Of a DNA stretch of 64,000 nt, positions 16,898 through 25,960 are shown in pieces. The first letter of the stretch is position 1. Every line of letters starts with the position of its first letter. The notes under the pieces were generated by a model, which ran no database searches, had not been told where the DNA came from, and worked only from the letters and a program-made list of their open reading frames with translations. Both the position numbers and the translations under genes were made by a program. Source of the DNA: Paenibacillus solani (GTDB lineage Bacteria > Bacillota > Bacilli > Paenibacillales > Paenibacillaceae). The stretch spans positions 1,955,210-2,019,209 of the forward strand of contig NZ_LIUT01000001.1 of NCBI RefSeq assembly GCF_001277345.1, given 5' to 3'.

Positions 16898-18625
16898 CTA
16901 CACTGCAGCTTCTCCGATCATTTGCCGCTCGATTTTCTTCATCTCATAAAAATAGCCTTTTTGCTCCATCAACTCCGAATAGGAACCTGTTTCGACGACC
17001 TTGCCTTGGTCCATGACCACAATTCGATCCATCTCTTCCAATCCGGTAAGCCGATGACTTATCAGAATAAGTGTATCTTGAGCCGTCTGTGCGTAGAGAT
17101 GCTTCATGATGTGTTGCTCTGTCACATAATCCAGCGATGAAGTGGGTTCGTCCAGAAGCCACAACCGCCCTTGGCGGAGCATTGCTCGCGCCAGAGCCAG
17201 CCGCTGCTTCTCCCCATCCGATAGATTCTCCCCTTTTTCATACACCATATCGGTCAACGATTTATCTGGCAGCTGCACTTTAGCCAGCACATCCAACAAT
17301 TGTTCGTCAGAATGTTCTTCCTCGTCCAACAGCAAGTTAGCGCGGATCGTTCCCCGGAAGAAATGACTTTGCTGCAACACGACATTAGCCGCTTCCCAAA
17401 TGCTCTTCTCCTCAAGCTCCATTACCGAAACGTCGTTTAGTCGTATATCGCCAGCCGTTGGTGTACGCAGCTTGAGCAGTAATTCGATAATCGTTGACTT
17501 TCCTGACCCGCTCGGCCCGACAATCGCTGTTTTGGATCCGGGTGAAATATGCAGGGAAACATCCTTGAGCGCCGGTCTCCACTCCCCTTCATATTGAAAC
17601 GTAACCCCGGATAGCTCTAACGAAACGGCTTGATCAAGAGACAACGCGCCCCCTGGCCGCAAAGACTGCACGTCGGTGGGCTGAACCGTTTCCGTCAGTC
17701 GTTTGGCTGCGTGTTCGCTATCCTCCTTATACGCGGGTAATGTAGCCATGGCCGCCGCTTCTTCAAACACGGTTAACGAGGCCATGACCAGCATAGCAAG
17801 AAACACACCGGCAAGCGCTCCGCTCATAATTAAGTAGGCTCCAAGCGCGAGCACCCCCCAGGAAATGAGAAACGTAACCAAAGCGTGCATCGATTGCCCG
17901 CGGAGCAAGTGCCCTGCTGCTCGTTGCTGCTCAGCTGCCAATGTAGCGGAAGCCTGCTGAAGCTGCTGCTCCCGCTGTGCCAATTGCCCGTATACTTTCA
18001 AGTCCCTGAAACCATACAGTACTTCGGTGACTTCCGTGGAAAGCTGCGCCCGCTGCTCGCGAACGCGTCCATGTATTCTCCGCTGCCCGAGCAAAACAAT
18101 GCCCGGTACAACGAATGCCGTTGCGAGCATGCCTATTACAAACAGAAGAGCAATCCAGAACGAGAAGGCAGAGATAAACAACACCGTAGCCAAAAACACC
18201 ATGACGACCATGATGGGGGGATAAGCCACTCGCAAAAAATAATTTTGCAAGCTCTCCACATCCCCAACGATCCGCGCAAGCAGATCCCCGCTTCGATTTC
18301 TATTCAATATACCAGGTGTTAAAGGAATAAGTTTGGCAAAAAAGGACGTACGCAAACGACTAAGCATCGAGAACGTCGCCCGGTGAGAATACAAGCGCTC
18401 TCCATAACGGCTTGCCGCCCGAAGCAGACCCAGCAGTTTGACCATCGAGGTGAGTACAATCAAAGTATAAAGCGGTGGCGAAAATACGGTTTGCGAAACT
18501 AGATACCCGCTCGCGGAAAAGAGCGCCACACCCGCTATGCCTGCGATGAATCCACCCAGAATCGAAAGCAAGATGTCTTTTCGCTCCTGAATCATCGCCT
18601 TTGACAGAACAGCCAGTTCATTCAT
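16898..18625 (-). CDS. cydC: Heterodimeric ABC exporter subunit CydC
   Basis: The 575-residue half-transporter has an N-terminal six-helix membrane domain (to about 320) and a C-terminal ATPase with GPSGSGKST Walker A, LSDGEKQRLALARA signature (degenerate second position) and LLDEPTSSLD Walker B. With CydD it forms the cysteine/glutathione and heme-linked exporter needed to assemble cytochrome bd. Its start overlaps the cydD stop by 8 bp, so the two are translated together. Last gene of cydABDC, with a strong terminator behind. Confidence 0.9.
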   Translation of the reverse strand: MNELAVLSKAMIQERKDILLSILGGFIAGIAGVALFSASGYLVSQTVFSPPLYTLIVLTSMVKLLGLLRAASRYGERLYSHRATFSMLSRLRTSFFAKLIPLTPGILNRNRSGDLLARIVGDVESLQNYFLRVAYPPIMVVMVFLATVLFISAFSFWIALLFVIGMLATAFVVPGIVLLGQRRIHGRVREQRAQLSTEVTEVLYGFRDLKVYGQLAQREQQLQQASATLAAEQQRAAGHLLRGQSMHALVTFLISWGVLALGAYLIMSGALAGVFLAMLVMASLTVFEEAAAMATLPAYKEDSEHAAKRLTETVQPTDVQSLRPGGALSLDQAVSLELSGVTFQYEGEWRPALKDVSLHISPGSKTAIVGPSGSGKSTIIELLLKLRTPTAGDIRLNDVSVMELEEKSIWEAANVVLQQSHFFRGTIRANLLLDEEEHSDEQLLDVLAKVQLPDKSLTDMVYEKGENLSDGEKQRLALARAMLRQGRLWLLDEPTSSLDYVTEQHIMKHLYAQTAQDTLILISHRLTGLEEMDRIVVMDQGKVVETGSYSELMEQKGYFYEMKKIERQMIGEAAV

Positions 18626-20396
18626 GATGCTCCCCCCTTTTCCGCTCTATATCGATCATTTCGGCATACTGTGGCAGGCGCTCCAGAAGCTCATCATGCC
18701 GTCCGGCGTCCACTAACACTCCATTATCCATGAACAAAATCTTGTCGGCTTGCTGAATAGTATATAATCGATGAGCCACCGTAATCATCGTAGCCGTTTT
18801 TGCCAGTTTGGCAATGGAGCGTTGCAGTACGCGCTCGGTGTGCAAATCCAGTCCAACGGTAGGTTCATCAAACAGAATGATGGCAGGCCGCTTCAAAAAG
18901 GCTCGTGCCAAGGCAAGCCGCTGTCTTTCCCCGCCAGATAGCCCCCTGCCTCCTTCACCAACAAAGGTACCCAGTCCATGCTCCAATTGGGCTGTAAGAG
19001 CAGCAAGCCCGGCTTCCTCCGCTGCCCGCTCTATTTCAGCACTAGTAATGTTCCCACCAGCACCAATAGCAATATTCTCAGCCAATGTGCCTGCAAAAAT
19101 ATACGGGTGCTGTGTAATGTAGCTAACATGCTTAAACCATGCATTCTCATCGAATTGGGAGAGTGGGCTTCCATTCACCCGAACCGTTCCCGATGCTGGC
19201 TTCAGCAAACCTGCAATGAGATGGAGCAAAGTCGTTTTGCCAGAGCCGCTTTTACCAACGATAGCAATGTGCTCTCCCGGACCCATCGTGATCTCTCCAG
19301 TCTTAAGCTCGAAAGAATCACGCGCATATTGAAACCGGAGATGGTCCAGTTCCATGATTGGCGGCATGTTGTCGATCTCGACGATTTTATCGGATGTACC
19401 TGCACCTTCAGTGCTATTCAGGTCCTCGCTCTTCCCTGCTGTTTCCTCAAGCATCTGCTCCACCTTATGAATAGCACCCATACTTGTTCGACCGCTGTGA
19501 AAGGCGGTTCCCGTATTCTTTAACAGGCTGTAGAACTCGGGAACGAGCAGCAAAACAAGAAACGCGGTGTGGAATGTCATCGATTTGAAAACAAGCAGCT
19601 GGATAGCCAGTTCGAGCGCGACAATGCCGATACTTAGCATCACGATCGACTCCAGCATGAAGGTATTCGTAAATACAATCTTCAAAATGCCCATCGTGGC
19701 ATCTCGGTAACCCAGACTGCTGCGTTCAATTTCCTGCTGCTGACGGTGAGCACGTCCAAATATTTTTAGCGTCACCAGTCCTTGAAGAGAATCCAGAAAT
19801 GTACCAGAGAACTCGGCCAGCTGTGCATATTTTTCTTCGGATTTGTTCTTCGTTTTAAGCCCTACCAAAATCATAAACAAGGGGATGAACGGGGCTGTAA
19901 ACAGCATAATGAAACCTGTGTTAGCATGCTCAGTAAATGTAACAATCAGAATCAAAATCGGGATGATCGCCGCTTCCATCATACGGGGCATGTATTGACT
20001 GAAATAACTGTCAGCCTCATCCACCGCATCTAGTGCAATACTGACCTTCCCTCCTGTCTGTCCACGAAGGGTTGAAGGCATGGAGGCTTGAGTCAAGTCC
20101 TGCAGTACGGCTGCTCGCATATTCGTCTTGGCCGTGGCAGCCATACGCAGTCCAACTTTACCGTTTCCATATGACAACAGTGTGCGTACAACCATAACAA
20201 TCAGAAGCAGGCCAAGCAGCGCGATAACCGATGAAAAGGTAGCACGCTCCACAAAAACCCGCTGGACTGCTTCAGCAAGTAATCCAGCCTGACTCAAAAT
20301 AGCTGCACCAAGCGCAAGTGAAATGACTGCGAGGAGAGCTGTATTTTTTCTTTGTGAAGACATTTGCTGAGAAATCAGACTGGATTTCCTTTTCAC
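18618..20396 (-). CDS. cydD: Heterodimeric ABC exporter subunit CydD
   Basis: 592 residues: membrane domain in the first 330 residues, then an ATPase with GKSGSGKTT Walker A, LSGGERQRLALARAF signature and ILFDEPTVGLD Walker B. The order cydA-cydB-cydD-cydC is the Bacillus arrangement, and the ATP site with a canonical signature complements the altered one in CydC. A 68-bp gap with a GGAGGAGAAAACT ribosome site separates it from cydB. No disruption seen. Confidence 0.9.
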   Translation of the reverse strand: MKRKSSLISQQMSSQRKNTALLAVISLALGAAILSQAGLLAEAVQRVFVERATFSSVIALLGLLLIVMVVRTLLSYGNGKVGLRMAATAKTNMRAAVLQDLTQASMPSTLRGQTGGKVSIALDAVDEADSYFSQYMPRMMEAAIIPILILIVTFTEHANTGFIMLFTAPFIPLFMILVGLKTKNKSEEKYAQLAEFSGTFLDSLQGLVTLKIFGRAHRQQQEIERSSLGYRDATMGILKIVFTNTFMLESIVMLSIGIVALELAIQLLVFKSMTFHTAFLVLLLVPEFYSLLKNTGTAFHSGRTSMGAIHKVEQMLEETAGKSEDLNSTEGAGTSDKIVEIDNMPPIMELDHLRFQYARDSFELKTGEITMGPGEHIAIVGKSGSGKTTLLHLIAGLLKPASGTVRVNGSPLSQFDENAWFKHVSYITQHPYIFAGTLAENIAIGAGGNITSAEIERAAEEAGLAALTAQLEHGLGTFVGEGGRGLSGGERQRLALARAFLKRPAIILFDEPTVGLDLHTERVLQRSIAKLAKTATMITVAHRLYTIQQADKILFMDNGVLVDAGRHDELLERLPQYAEMIDIERKRGEHHE

Positions 20397-20464
20397 AGTT
20401 TTCTCCTCCTTTATATACAGGCCTAAGATGAAATCTCATATACGATGTAATGGATAATACCGCT

Positions 20465-21478
20465 TTATTTTTTTCCTTTTACATAATCCGCATCAAACAG
20501 GAATAATTTGAAGACCAATATCAGGGACGGGATTAACAGGAACAGACCACCAATAAATGCAGCAACTAACGCGAAGCCCATGGCTGGAGTAGTAGCGCTG
20601 CTCTGAACCGTGATGTATGGATCCAGAATATAAGGGTAGTGCCCGATTCCGTATGCGAAGAAAGCAGTGAAAAATTGCAGCATGACGCATATAAAAGCTA
20701 ATCCGTATCGGCGTCCGTTGTATATCAGCCACATGGCGATCATGAAGAAGGCAACGGAAAGCCCGAGCAGCCACCATAAATCCATCATATTTTGAAAATG
20801 CCGTTCATTGTGTTGACCCAAATAAATAAATGCTGTCAATGCGAGAATAATCGTCGGTGTGCTCCAGAATAGGGCATAGTTTCGCATCAGCTTCAGAGCA
20901 GCGTGATCCTCTGCCCGAGAAGCGTAAAATGTCAGAAATGTTCCGCTAATGAACAGTACGGATACGATTGCGAGTCCAACGATGCTCCAGGATAACGGAT
21001 TGGTAAACAGCTCCCAGTAATCCAGAGAAACCGTCTCACCCTGCTTCACAATAAAGCCGCCTTCAGACATCGTCAGCGCCACGGATAACGAAGCCGGAAT
21101 AAGTAAACCTGTAGCTCCGTATAAAAATAGATACACAAGGCTTTTCTTGGAACCGTAATTTTCAAATGCATAGAACGAGCCGCGAATGGCAAGCAGTATC
21201 ACGGCTATGCTTGCTGGTACAAGCAGCGCGGAGCCATAATAATAGGCCGTGTCCGGAAAAAATCCGACGATGCCAATATAGAAAAAAACAAAAAATACAT
21301 TCGTGATCTCCCAAACGGGTGATAAATAACGGGAAATCAGACGGTTAATCAAATGATCCTGCTTCGTCAAACGTGCATAGAAAGCGAAGAAGCCTGCTCC
21401 GAAATCAATCGAGGCTATAATTAAATAGCCGTACAAAAACAGCCAGAGCACCGTGATGCCAATCAATTCGTAACTCAT
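20465..21478 (-). CDS. cydB: Cytochrome bd ubiquinol/menaquinol oxidase subunit II
   Basis: The 337-residue membrane protein has about eight or nine helices and starts MSYELIGITVLWLFLYGYLI with the DFGAG motif at residues 26-30 that typifies CydB. It pairs with CydA to make the oxygen-reducing menaquinol oxidase used under low oxygen. Its ATG overlaps the cydA stop by 4 bp (ATGA type coupling). Length matches the Bacillus protein. Confidence 0.92.
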   Translation of the reverse strand: MSYELIGITVLWLFLYGYLIIASIDFGAGFFAFYARLTKQDHLINRLISRYLSPVWEITNVFFVFFYIGIVGFFPDTAYYYGSALLVPASIAVILLAIRGSFYAFENYGSKKSLVYLFLYGATGLLIPASLSVALTMSEGGFIVKQGETVSLDYWELFTNPLSWSIVGLAIVSVLFISGTFLTFYASRAEDHAALKLMRNYALFWSTPTIILALTAFIYLGQHNERHFQNMMDLWWLLGLSVAFFMIAMWLIYNGRRYGLAFICVMLQFFTAFFAYGIGHYPYILDPYITVQSSATTPAMGFALVAAFIGGLFLLIPSLILVFKLFLFDADYVKGKK

Positions 21479-22842
21479 TGTGCAGGATCCCCCTTTTCTA
21501 TAGTTTGATTAGGATTTTCTTTTAACCATTTCTCCATCTCAACTTCCGCCGGCTTATTGTTGAACAAGCGTCTTAACACGATGACACACATGATGCCAAG
21601 TAAGATGTACAGGAGCAAGAAGACGAAGAATAAAGTTCTTACCGTCGGTGAAGTCGTAGCGGCTTCCTCTACACGCATAACTCCACGGATAATCCATGGC
21701 TGTCGCCCAACTTCCGCATAAAACCAGCCGAGCTCAACACCCAGAAAGGCGAGCGGTGTGCTGAGTGCGATGAGTCGTAGCATCCATTTGTTCAGCTCAT
21801 TGCGTTTTTTCCAAATCTTAAAAAGGAAATAAAGTAAGGAAATCGCTACGAGAGCAAATCCGATTCCTGCCATTAAATCAAACAAGTAATGCACGAGAAG
21901 TGGCGGCCATTCCTCCTGCGGGAACTCCACCAGCCCCGTTACCTCTGCGTTAAAGTCGCCAAAGGCCAGGAAGCTAAGGAATTTCGGCAGATGCAGGGCA
22001 CCCAGAATTTCATGCTCGGCATTCAGCCATCCCATTAGAATTAGGTCCGCACCACTTTCCGTCTCAAAATGCCACTCTGCCGCTGCAAGCTTCTCCGGCT
22101 GATGCTCAGCCAAAAACTTGGCGGATACATCCCCAGCGAGTGTGTTCAGCATGCCAAACAACAAAGCAACGGCCATCATGAGGTTCAAGGCTTTTTTGTG
22201 ATAAGCCTTAACTCCCCTTCTCAGCATCGCAAAGGCTGCAATTCCGGCTAATAGAATCGCCCCTGTCAAATAGGCCGAGCTTAACACATGGAATACCTTG
22301 GAGAACGTGGCCGTATTCAACATCGCTTGCACCGGATCAACCGCTGTGAATTGACCTGCTTCCATGACAAAGCCTTCAGGCTGGTTCATAAATCCGTTCA
22401 CCGTCGTAATAAACACAGCAGACATGCCTGCCCCGACCACAATCGGAATCGTCAGCAGCCAGTGGATATACGGGTTTTTGAATCGATCCCAGGTGTACAA
22501 ATAAATGCCCAGAAAGATGGCTTCAAAAAAGAATGCGAACACTTCCATGAATAACGGCAGTGCGATGACGTTCCCAGCCATCTTCATAAAGTTCGGCCAC
22601 ACCAGGGCCAGCTGCAGGGAGATGATTGTACCGGTCACGACACCAACCGCAACCGTAATGACAAATCCCCTCGCCCACCTCTTCGCCATCAATGTATAAT
22701 GGGGATCTTTCTTGCGGATCCCGATGAACTCTGCAATTGCGATCATTAATGGTATACCGACGCCAATCGTTGCAAAAATCACGTGGAATGCGAGTGTCAA
22801 ACCTGTCACCAGCCTGCTCCACAGTACTGTGTCCATTTCCAT
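21475..22842 (-). CDS. cydA: Cytochrome bd oxidase subunit I
   Basis: The 455-residue protein shows the CydA heme ligands in context: H20 in LTLAFHVIFA, a histidine in FSKVFHVLSSAYLTG near 184, and the GRQPWIIRGVMR segment near 388. The quinol loop is of the short Firmicute type. It heads the operon. GAAAGGAGGCAGTATTT precedes its ATG. It binds hemes b558, b595 and d and reduces O2 to water in the cell membrane. Upstream lie 308 bp of leader and a small ORF (23151-23321) in the same direction. Confidence 0.93.
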   Translation of the reverse strand: MEMDTVLWSRLVTGLTLAFHVIFATIGVGIPLMIAIAEFIGIRKKDPHYTLMAKRWARGFVITVAVGVVTGTIISLQLALVWPNFMKMAGNVIALPLFMEVFAFFFEAIFLGIYLYTWDRFKNPYIHWLLTIPIVVGAGMSAVFITTVNGFMNQPEGFVMEAGQFTAVDPVQAMLNTATFSKVFHVLSSAYLTGAILLAGIAAFAMLRRGVKAYHKKALNLMMAVALLFGMLNTLAGDVSAKFLAEHQPEKLAAAEWHFETESGADLILMGWLNAEHEILGALHLPKFLSFLAFGDFNAEVTGLVEFPQEEWPPLLVHYLFDLMAGIGFALVAISLLYFLFKIWKKRNELNKWMLRLIALSTPLAFLGVELGWFYAEVGRQPWIIRGVMRVEEAATTSPTVRTLFFVFLLLYILLGIMCVIVLRRLFNNKPAEVEMEKWLKENPNQTIEKGDPAQ

Positions 22843-23150
22843 AAATACTGCCTCCTTTCAAACTTCTGTTTAATCCAGGGGTAAATTAATCTTTTGAACA
22901 GGCCTGCCCGTCGTTCCCCTGCAATCCATACCCGGGTGGTATAAGGTGTCCCTCGATCTCAACTATGTAAAAAGAGATTTTTTTCACAAAGCAAGGTGCT
23001 AAATTGGCTACGCCAACATTCTTGTGTCATACTGCCCTTCGCTAGTGAACAGAGATCTGACGAGCCTGTATTAACCTGGTACTGAATGCAGACAAAAGTA
23101 CGAGTGCGAAACCTGATCGTAAAGTCATTATATCTTTGTTCACCACGAAT
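22843..23150 (-). promoter_or_regulatory. cydA leader region
   Basis: About 308 bp without a gene between the small ORF and cydA. The minus strand carries TTTGTGAAAAAAATCTC near 22980-22996, which contains only a half-site for the redox repressor Rex (TTGTGA). No full palindrome or clear -35/-10 pair was found by eye. Confidence 0.3.
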
Positions 23151-23321
23151 TCAATCACTGACACATGTTCGTCCTTGAATGTTCAAGAAAAGGTCAACCT
23201 TTTCTGACAACTTAGTGAAAAACATCACAGTGAGCAATAACATAATCGCAAAAATGGACCAAGGAGTTTTGTACTCCTCTGGTCCACTGTTTCTTCCACC
23301 CGGTAGGTTCTTCAATTTCAT
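23151..23321 (-). CDS. Small single-pass membrane protein linked to cydA
   Basis: A 56-codon ORF starts at the ATG at 23321 behind TAAGGATGATG and ends at a TGA at 23151. The product is a soluble N terminus (MKLKNLPGGRNSGPEEYKTP), one hydrophobic segment at about 21-35 (WSIFAIMLLLTVMFF) and a polar tail. The same protein end (VIFLFFTELSERYDCLLN) can be read at about 38.96-39.02 kb beside a cydA 5' fragment, so the frame is conserved next to cydA in two sequence backgrounds. I do not recognise a named family. A role as an accessory small subunit or assembly factor of cytochrome bd is inference only. Confidence 0.55.
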   Translation of the reverse strand: MKLKNLPGGRNSGPEEYKTPWSIFAIMLLLTVMFFTKLSEKVDLFLNIQGRTCVSD

Positions 23322-23721
23322 TTAAACATCATCCTTAATCTAGCACACGAATGTGCATGGCTTCATTTATAGCTAATTTTTATCTAAGGCTACACGCCTC
23401 TGCATTTCCATCCTCGACCGAACCCAAGATTTCTAGAGCATGCTCGATTCTCATGAATGTGAATGAAGCGATAACGGGGTGCTTAAGCGTGTTACGGCGA
23501 GGTACGATTGTCATTAGCGTGCTCAGTCAAATGTTAGCCTCGATAACACCGGAGCTATATGTCTTTACAAAAGGAACTCGTGGTTTAAACAAAAATAATA
23601 TCAAACAAAACGTAGTGGGATTGTATATTGATCCTTTGTTTAACGTTTTTCATGCGAAAGAGCCTTCGAATGAAGTGCATTGACGAGGGGCATTTGCATT
23701 TACTCAACGAATAATTGACAA
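23322..23721. other. Intergenic stretch without recognisable gene
   Basis: A 110-codon plus-strand frame (23351-23683) is open, but it has no convincing ribosome site and no family resemblance. Apart from this I see nothing here. Confidence 0.4.
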
Positions 23722-23724
23722 ATA

Positions 23725-23756
23725 ACAGCCTTTCACCGAAATGGTGAAAGACTGTA
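23725..23756 (-). terminator. Terminator of the siderophore permease operon
   Basis: CAGTCTTTCACC and GGTGAAAGGCTG pair around ATTTC on the minus strand, followed by TTATTTG, 12 bp after the fecD-like stop. Confidence 0.75.
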
Positions 23757-23767
23757 AGGCTGCTGCG

Positions 23768-24784
23768 TTATATCGATTTAGTTCGATACATCAGGAATAG
23801 GAAATAAGGCGCACCAATAATGGCTACAACAATCCCGGTAGGAATGGCTGTTGTGGACATGATCGTTTGACCAATCGTATCTGAAACTACAAGTAAAAGA
23901 GCACCTGTCAACAAGGCAATGGGTAAGAACAATTGATGTCGTGGTCCAACAAGTGATTTAGCTATATGTGGCCCCATTAACCCGACAAACCCAATGGAAC
24001 CCACGACCGCAACAGCGGTTGAAGACAAGAAAGCAGCGGAAATCAGTAATACTATTCTTTCTGCATTCAAGTTTACCCCCAAGCCTATCGCAAGTTGATC
24101 ATGCGTATTGATAATATTCAATACATTAGATTTCAAAAACAAAAACGGAATAATGGTAATCACCCAAGGAAGAAAGGCGATGACAAAAGGCCATTCATCA
24201 CCCCAAATGCTGCCTGCCATCCAGGCAGAGATGAATTCTGTCTGGCTTTCATTGAATTTTCGAATGATCGCAATCGAACCGCCAGATAAAGCGGTAGATA
24301 TGCCCACGCCGATTAAAATCATACTCGTTGGACTTATTCCTCTTCCTTTATTAAAACTCAATAGAAATATCAACGTTACAGCCAATACACCGCCAACTGC
24401 GCTGACAAGCGGCAATACGTAAATAAACGTATTTGGATTTACTTGCCCGATGCTGATGAGTACAGCAATAGCAAATCCCCCACCGGCGTTTATACCGAGG
24501 ATTCCCGGTTCAGCCAATGGATTTTTTGTAATGCTTTGGATAACTGCCCCACTGAGACTTAGAGCCATACCCGCCAGCACAACAATAATCATTCTAGGCA
24601 TTCTAAATTTCATTAAGATTAAATGATCCGTATACTCGCCTTGCCCAATTAATGATTTAAAAAACGTATATATATCCATTTTATAATCGCCAGCCGTGAT
24701 TCTCCAGGTGATAGCCAGAAAGAGAAGAATCGAAAAAATGATAAATATGACCAACTGCAATTTCTTCGAGCGAGGGTTAGTCAT
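23768..24784 (-). CDS. Iron-siderophore ABC permease, FecD type
   Basis: The 338-residue inner-membrane protein has about nine or ten helices and FecCD signatures: GAVIQSITKNPLAEPGILGI near 83-102 and GFVGLMGPHIAKSLVG near 265-280. It forms a heteromeric channel with the upstream FecC-type protein. Its ATG overlaps the preceding stop by 4 bp. The operon's binding protein is at 25961, but the expected ATPase gene is reduced to a stub, so energy must come from an ATPase encoded elsewhere. Confidence 0.88.
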   Translation of the reverse strand: MTNPRSKKLQLVIFIIFSILLFLAITWRITAGDYKMDIYTFFKSLIGQGEYTDHLILMKFRMPRMIIVVLAGMALSLSGAVIQSITKNPLAEPGILGINAGGGFAIAVLISIGQVNPNTFIYVLPLVSAVGGVLAVTLIFLLSFNKGRGISPTSMILIGVGISTALSGGSIAIIRKFNESQTEFISAWMAGSIWGDEWPFVIAFLPWVITIIPFLFLKSNVLNIINTHDQLAIGLGVNLNAERIVLLISAAFLSSTAVAVVGSIGFVGLMGPHIAKSLVGPRHQLFLPIALLTGALLLVVSDTIGQTIMSTTAIPTGIVVAIIGAPYFLFLMYRTKSI

Positions 24785-25782
24785 ATCGGTTTCCCCCCTT
24801 TTTTAATCAAGTATAAAAAGTAGGGAACCCCTATAAAAGAAATAATTGCACTGACAGGCGCTTCTCCCATTAAACGTGCAACCGTATCCGCACCGACAAC
24901 GAGGCTCGCTCCCAACATGGCTGATAAGGGGATAACTCTTCTATAATCTGTGCCAACTAAAAATCTTGCGATATGCGGAATCATTAATCCTACGAAAGCT
25001 ACTTGCCCCACGATGGCTACTGAAATTCCCGCGAGCAGCATACTCAAAATTATAGTTGCAACTCGAGTGAATTTAACATTTTGCCCCAATCCTTGTGCCA
25101 CGGATTCTCCTAAATTCAGAATCGTTAATTGCCTGCTCATGAGGAAAAATATAATGACAGCCATTATGACTACGGGCATGCCGATGTATAGCTGCTCCCA
25201 TGTTGTACCAGAAACGCCTCCGGCACTCCAAAAAATTAATGATTGATTAAGCCTAAAATAAAGGGAAACCGCCTGACTTATTGCACTAAGCAACGCGCTA
25301 ACCGCAACACCTGCCAAAATGAGACGGATTGGATTAAATCCATTCCTTCTTGAGCGCCCGATCATCATCACCATCGTTCCGCCTATTATGGCTCCTACAA
25401 AACTCGTCAATATTAAAATCGAAAATGGTACCGAGGGCGAAAGCGCATAGGTCAATGAAAGCGTAAGTGCAGCTCCCGAACTCAAGCCAATTAAACTAGG
25501 ATCGGCAAGACTGTTTCTCGTCACACTCTGAATTCCAGCTCCTGAAACAGCAAGTGCTATACCAACGAGTAAAGCACCTATATTTCTAGGGATACGAATA
25601 TCTACAATAATCATATGATTTATATTCAAAGGGTCAAAATCAAAGATAGCTTGAAAAATAGTTGGAATATTAATATTGGCACTACCCAATACGACCGACA
25701 ATAAAAATAGGGCCATCATAATTAGACCGGCAATGGTAAACTTGAGAAAGGTATGAATTAGAGCCAATCTTTTTGATCTCAT
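24781..25782 (-). CDS. Iron-siderophore ABC permease, FecC type
   Basis: 333 residues with GAGIQSVTRNSLADPSLIGL near 81-100 and AFVGLMIPHIARFLVG near 262-277, the signatures of the BtuC/FecCD permease family. The start ATG overlaps the stop of a 35-codon ATPase remnant (ATGA), which probably provides coupled translation. Together with the FecD-type protein it moves ferric siderophore into the cell. No internal damage seen. Confidence 0.88.
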   Translation of the reverse strand: MRSKRLALIHTFLKFTIAGLIMMALFLLSVVLGSANINIPTIFQAIFDFDPLNINHMIIVDIRIPRNIGALLVGIALAVSGAGIQSVTRNSLADPSLIGLSSGAALTLSLTYALSPSVPFSILILTSFVGAIIGGTMVMMIGRSRRNGFNPIRLILAGVAVSALLSAISQAVSLYFRLNQSLIFWSAGGVSGTTWEQLYIGMPVVIMAVIIFFLMSRQLTILNLGESVAQGLGQNVKFTRVATIILSMLLAGISVAIVGQVAFVGLMIPHIARFLVGTDYRRVIPLSAMLGASLVVGADTVARLMGEAPVSAIISFIGVPYFLYLIKKGGKPI

Positions 25783-25886
25783 TGATTTGAATATTTCCTT
25801 TTCGCTGGGATATCAATATTCAGATCCTCAATGATCATTTTATGACCGTATGCAATGCACAATCCGCGGCCTGTAAGTCGAATCAT
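25779..25886 (-). pseudogene. FecE-type ABC ATPase, only the first 28 codons left
   Basis: The ATG at 25886 behind AGGAGAGAGTCCT encodes MIRLTGRGLCIAYGHKMI then IEDLNIDIPAK, the usual start of siderophore ABC ATPases just before the Walker A loop. The frame then leaves the family (RKYSNQ) and stops, overlapping the FecC start. Some 220 codons, with all ATP-binding motifs, have been deleted. Confidence 0.75.
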
Positions 25887-25916
25887 AGGACTCTCTCCTT
25901 TTGAAAGATTACAGAT

Positions 25917-25953
25917 AAAACCTTTTCACAAAGTATCCTTTATGAAAAGGTTT
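25917..25953 (-). terminator. Intra-operon terminator or attenuator
   Basis: AAAACCTTTTCA and TGAAAAGGTTTT form a stem followed by ATCTG on the minus strand, between the binding-protein gene and the permease genes. It would lower permease expression relative to the binding protein. Confidence 0.7.
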
Positions 25954-25960
25954 TAAGTTT

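Noticed and set aside
23213..23230. Rex-like palindrome TAGTGAAAAACATCACAG upstream of cydA
   Set aside because: It lies inside the 56-codon ORF, about 370 bp from cydA, and departs from the Rex consensus at both ends; coding constraint is the simpler explanation.
23252..23287. Hairpin GGACCAGAGGAGT/ACTCCTTGGTCC with a T-run, resembling a terminator
   Set aside because: It is within the codons of the small cydA-linked ORF and directly after its start region, so a terminator there is unlikely; possibly chance or a leader structure.
23351..23683. 110-codon plus-strand open frame
   Set aside because: No ribosome site, no recognisable domain and low-complexity composition; probably random.
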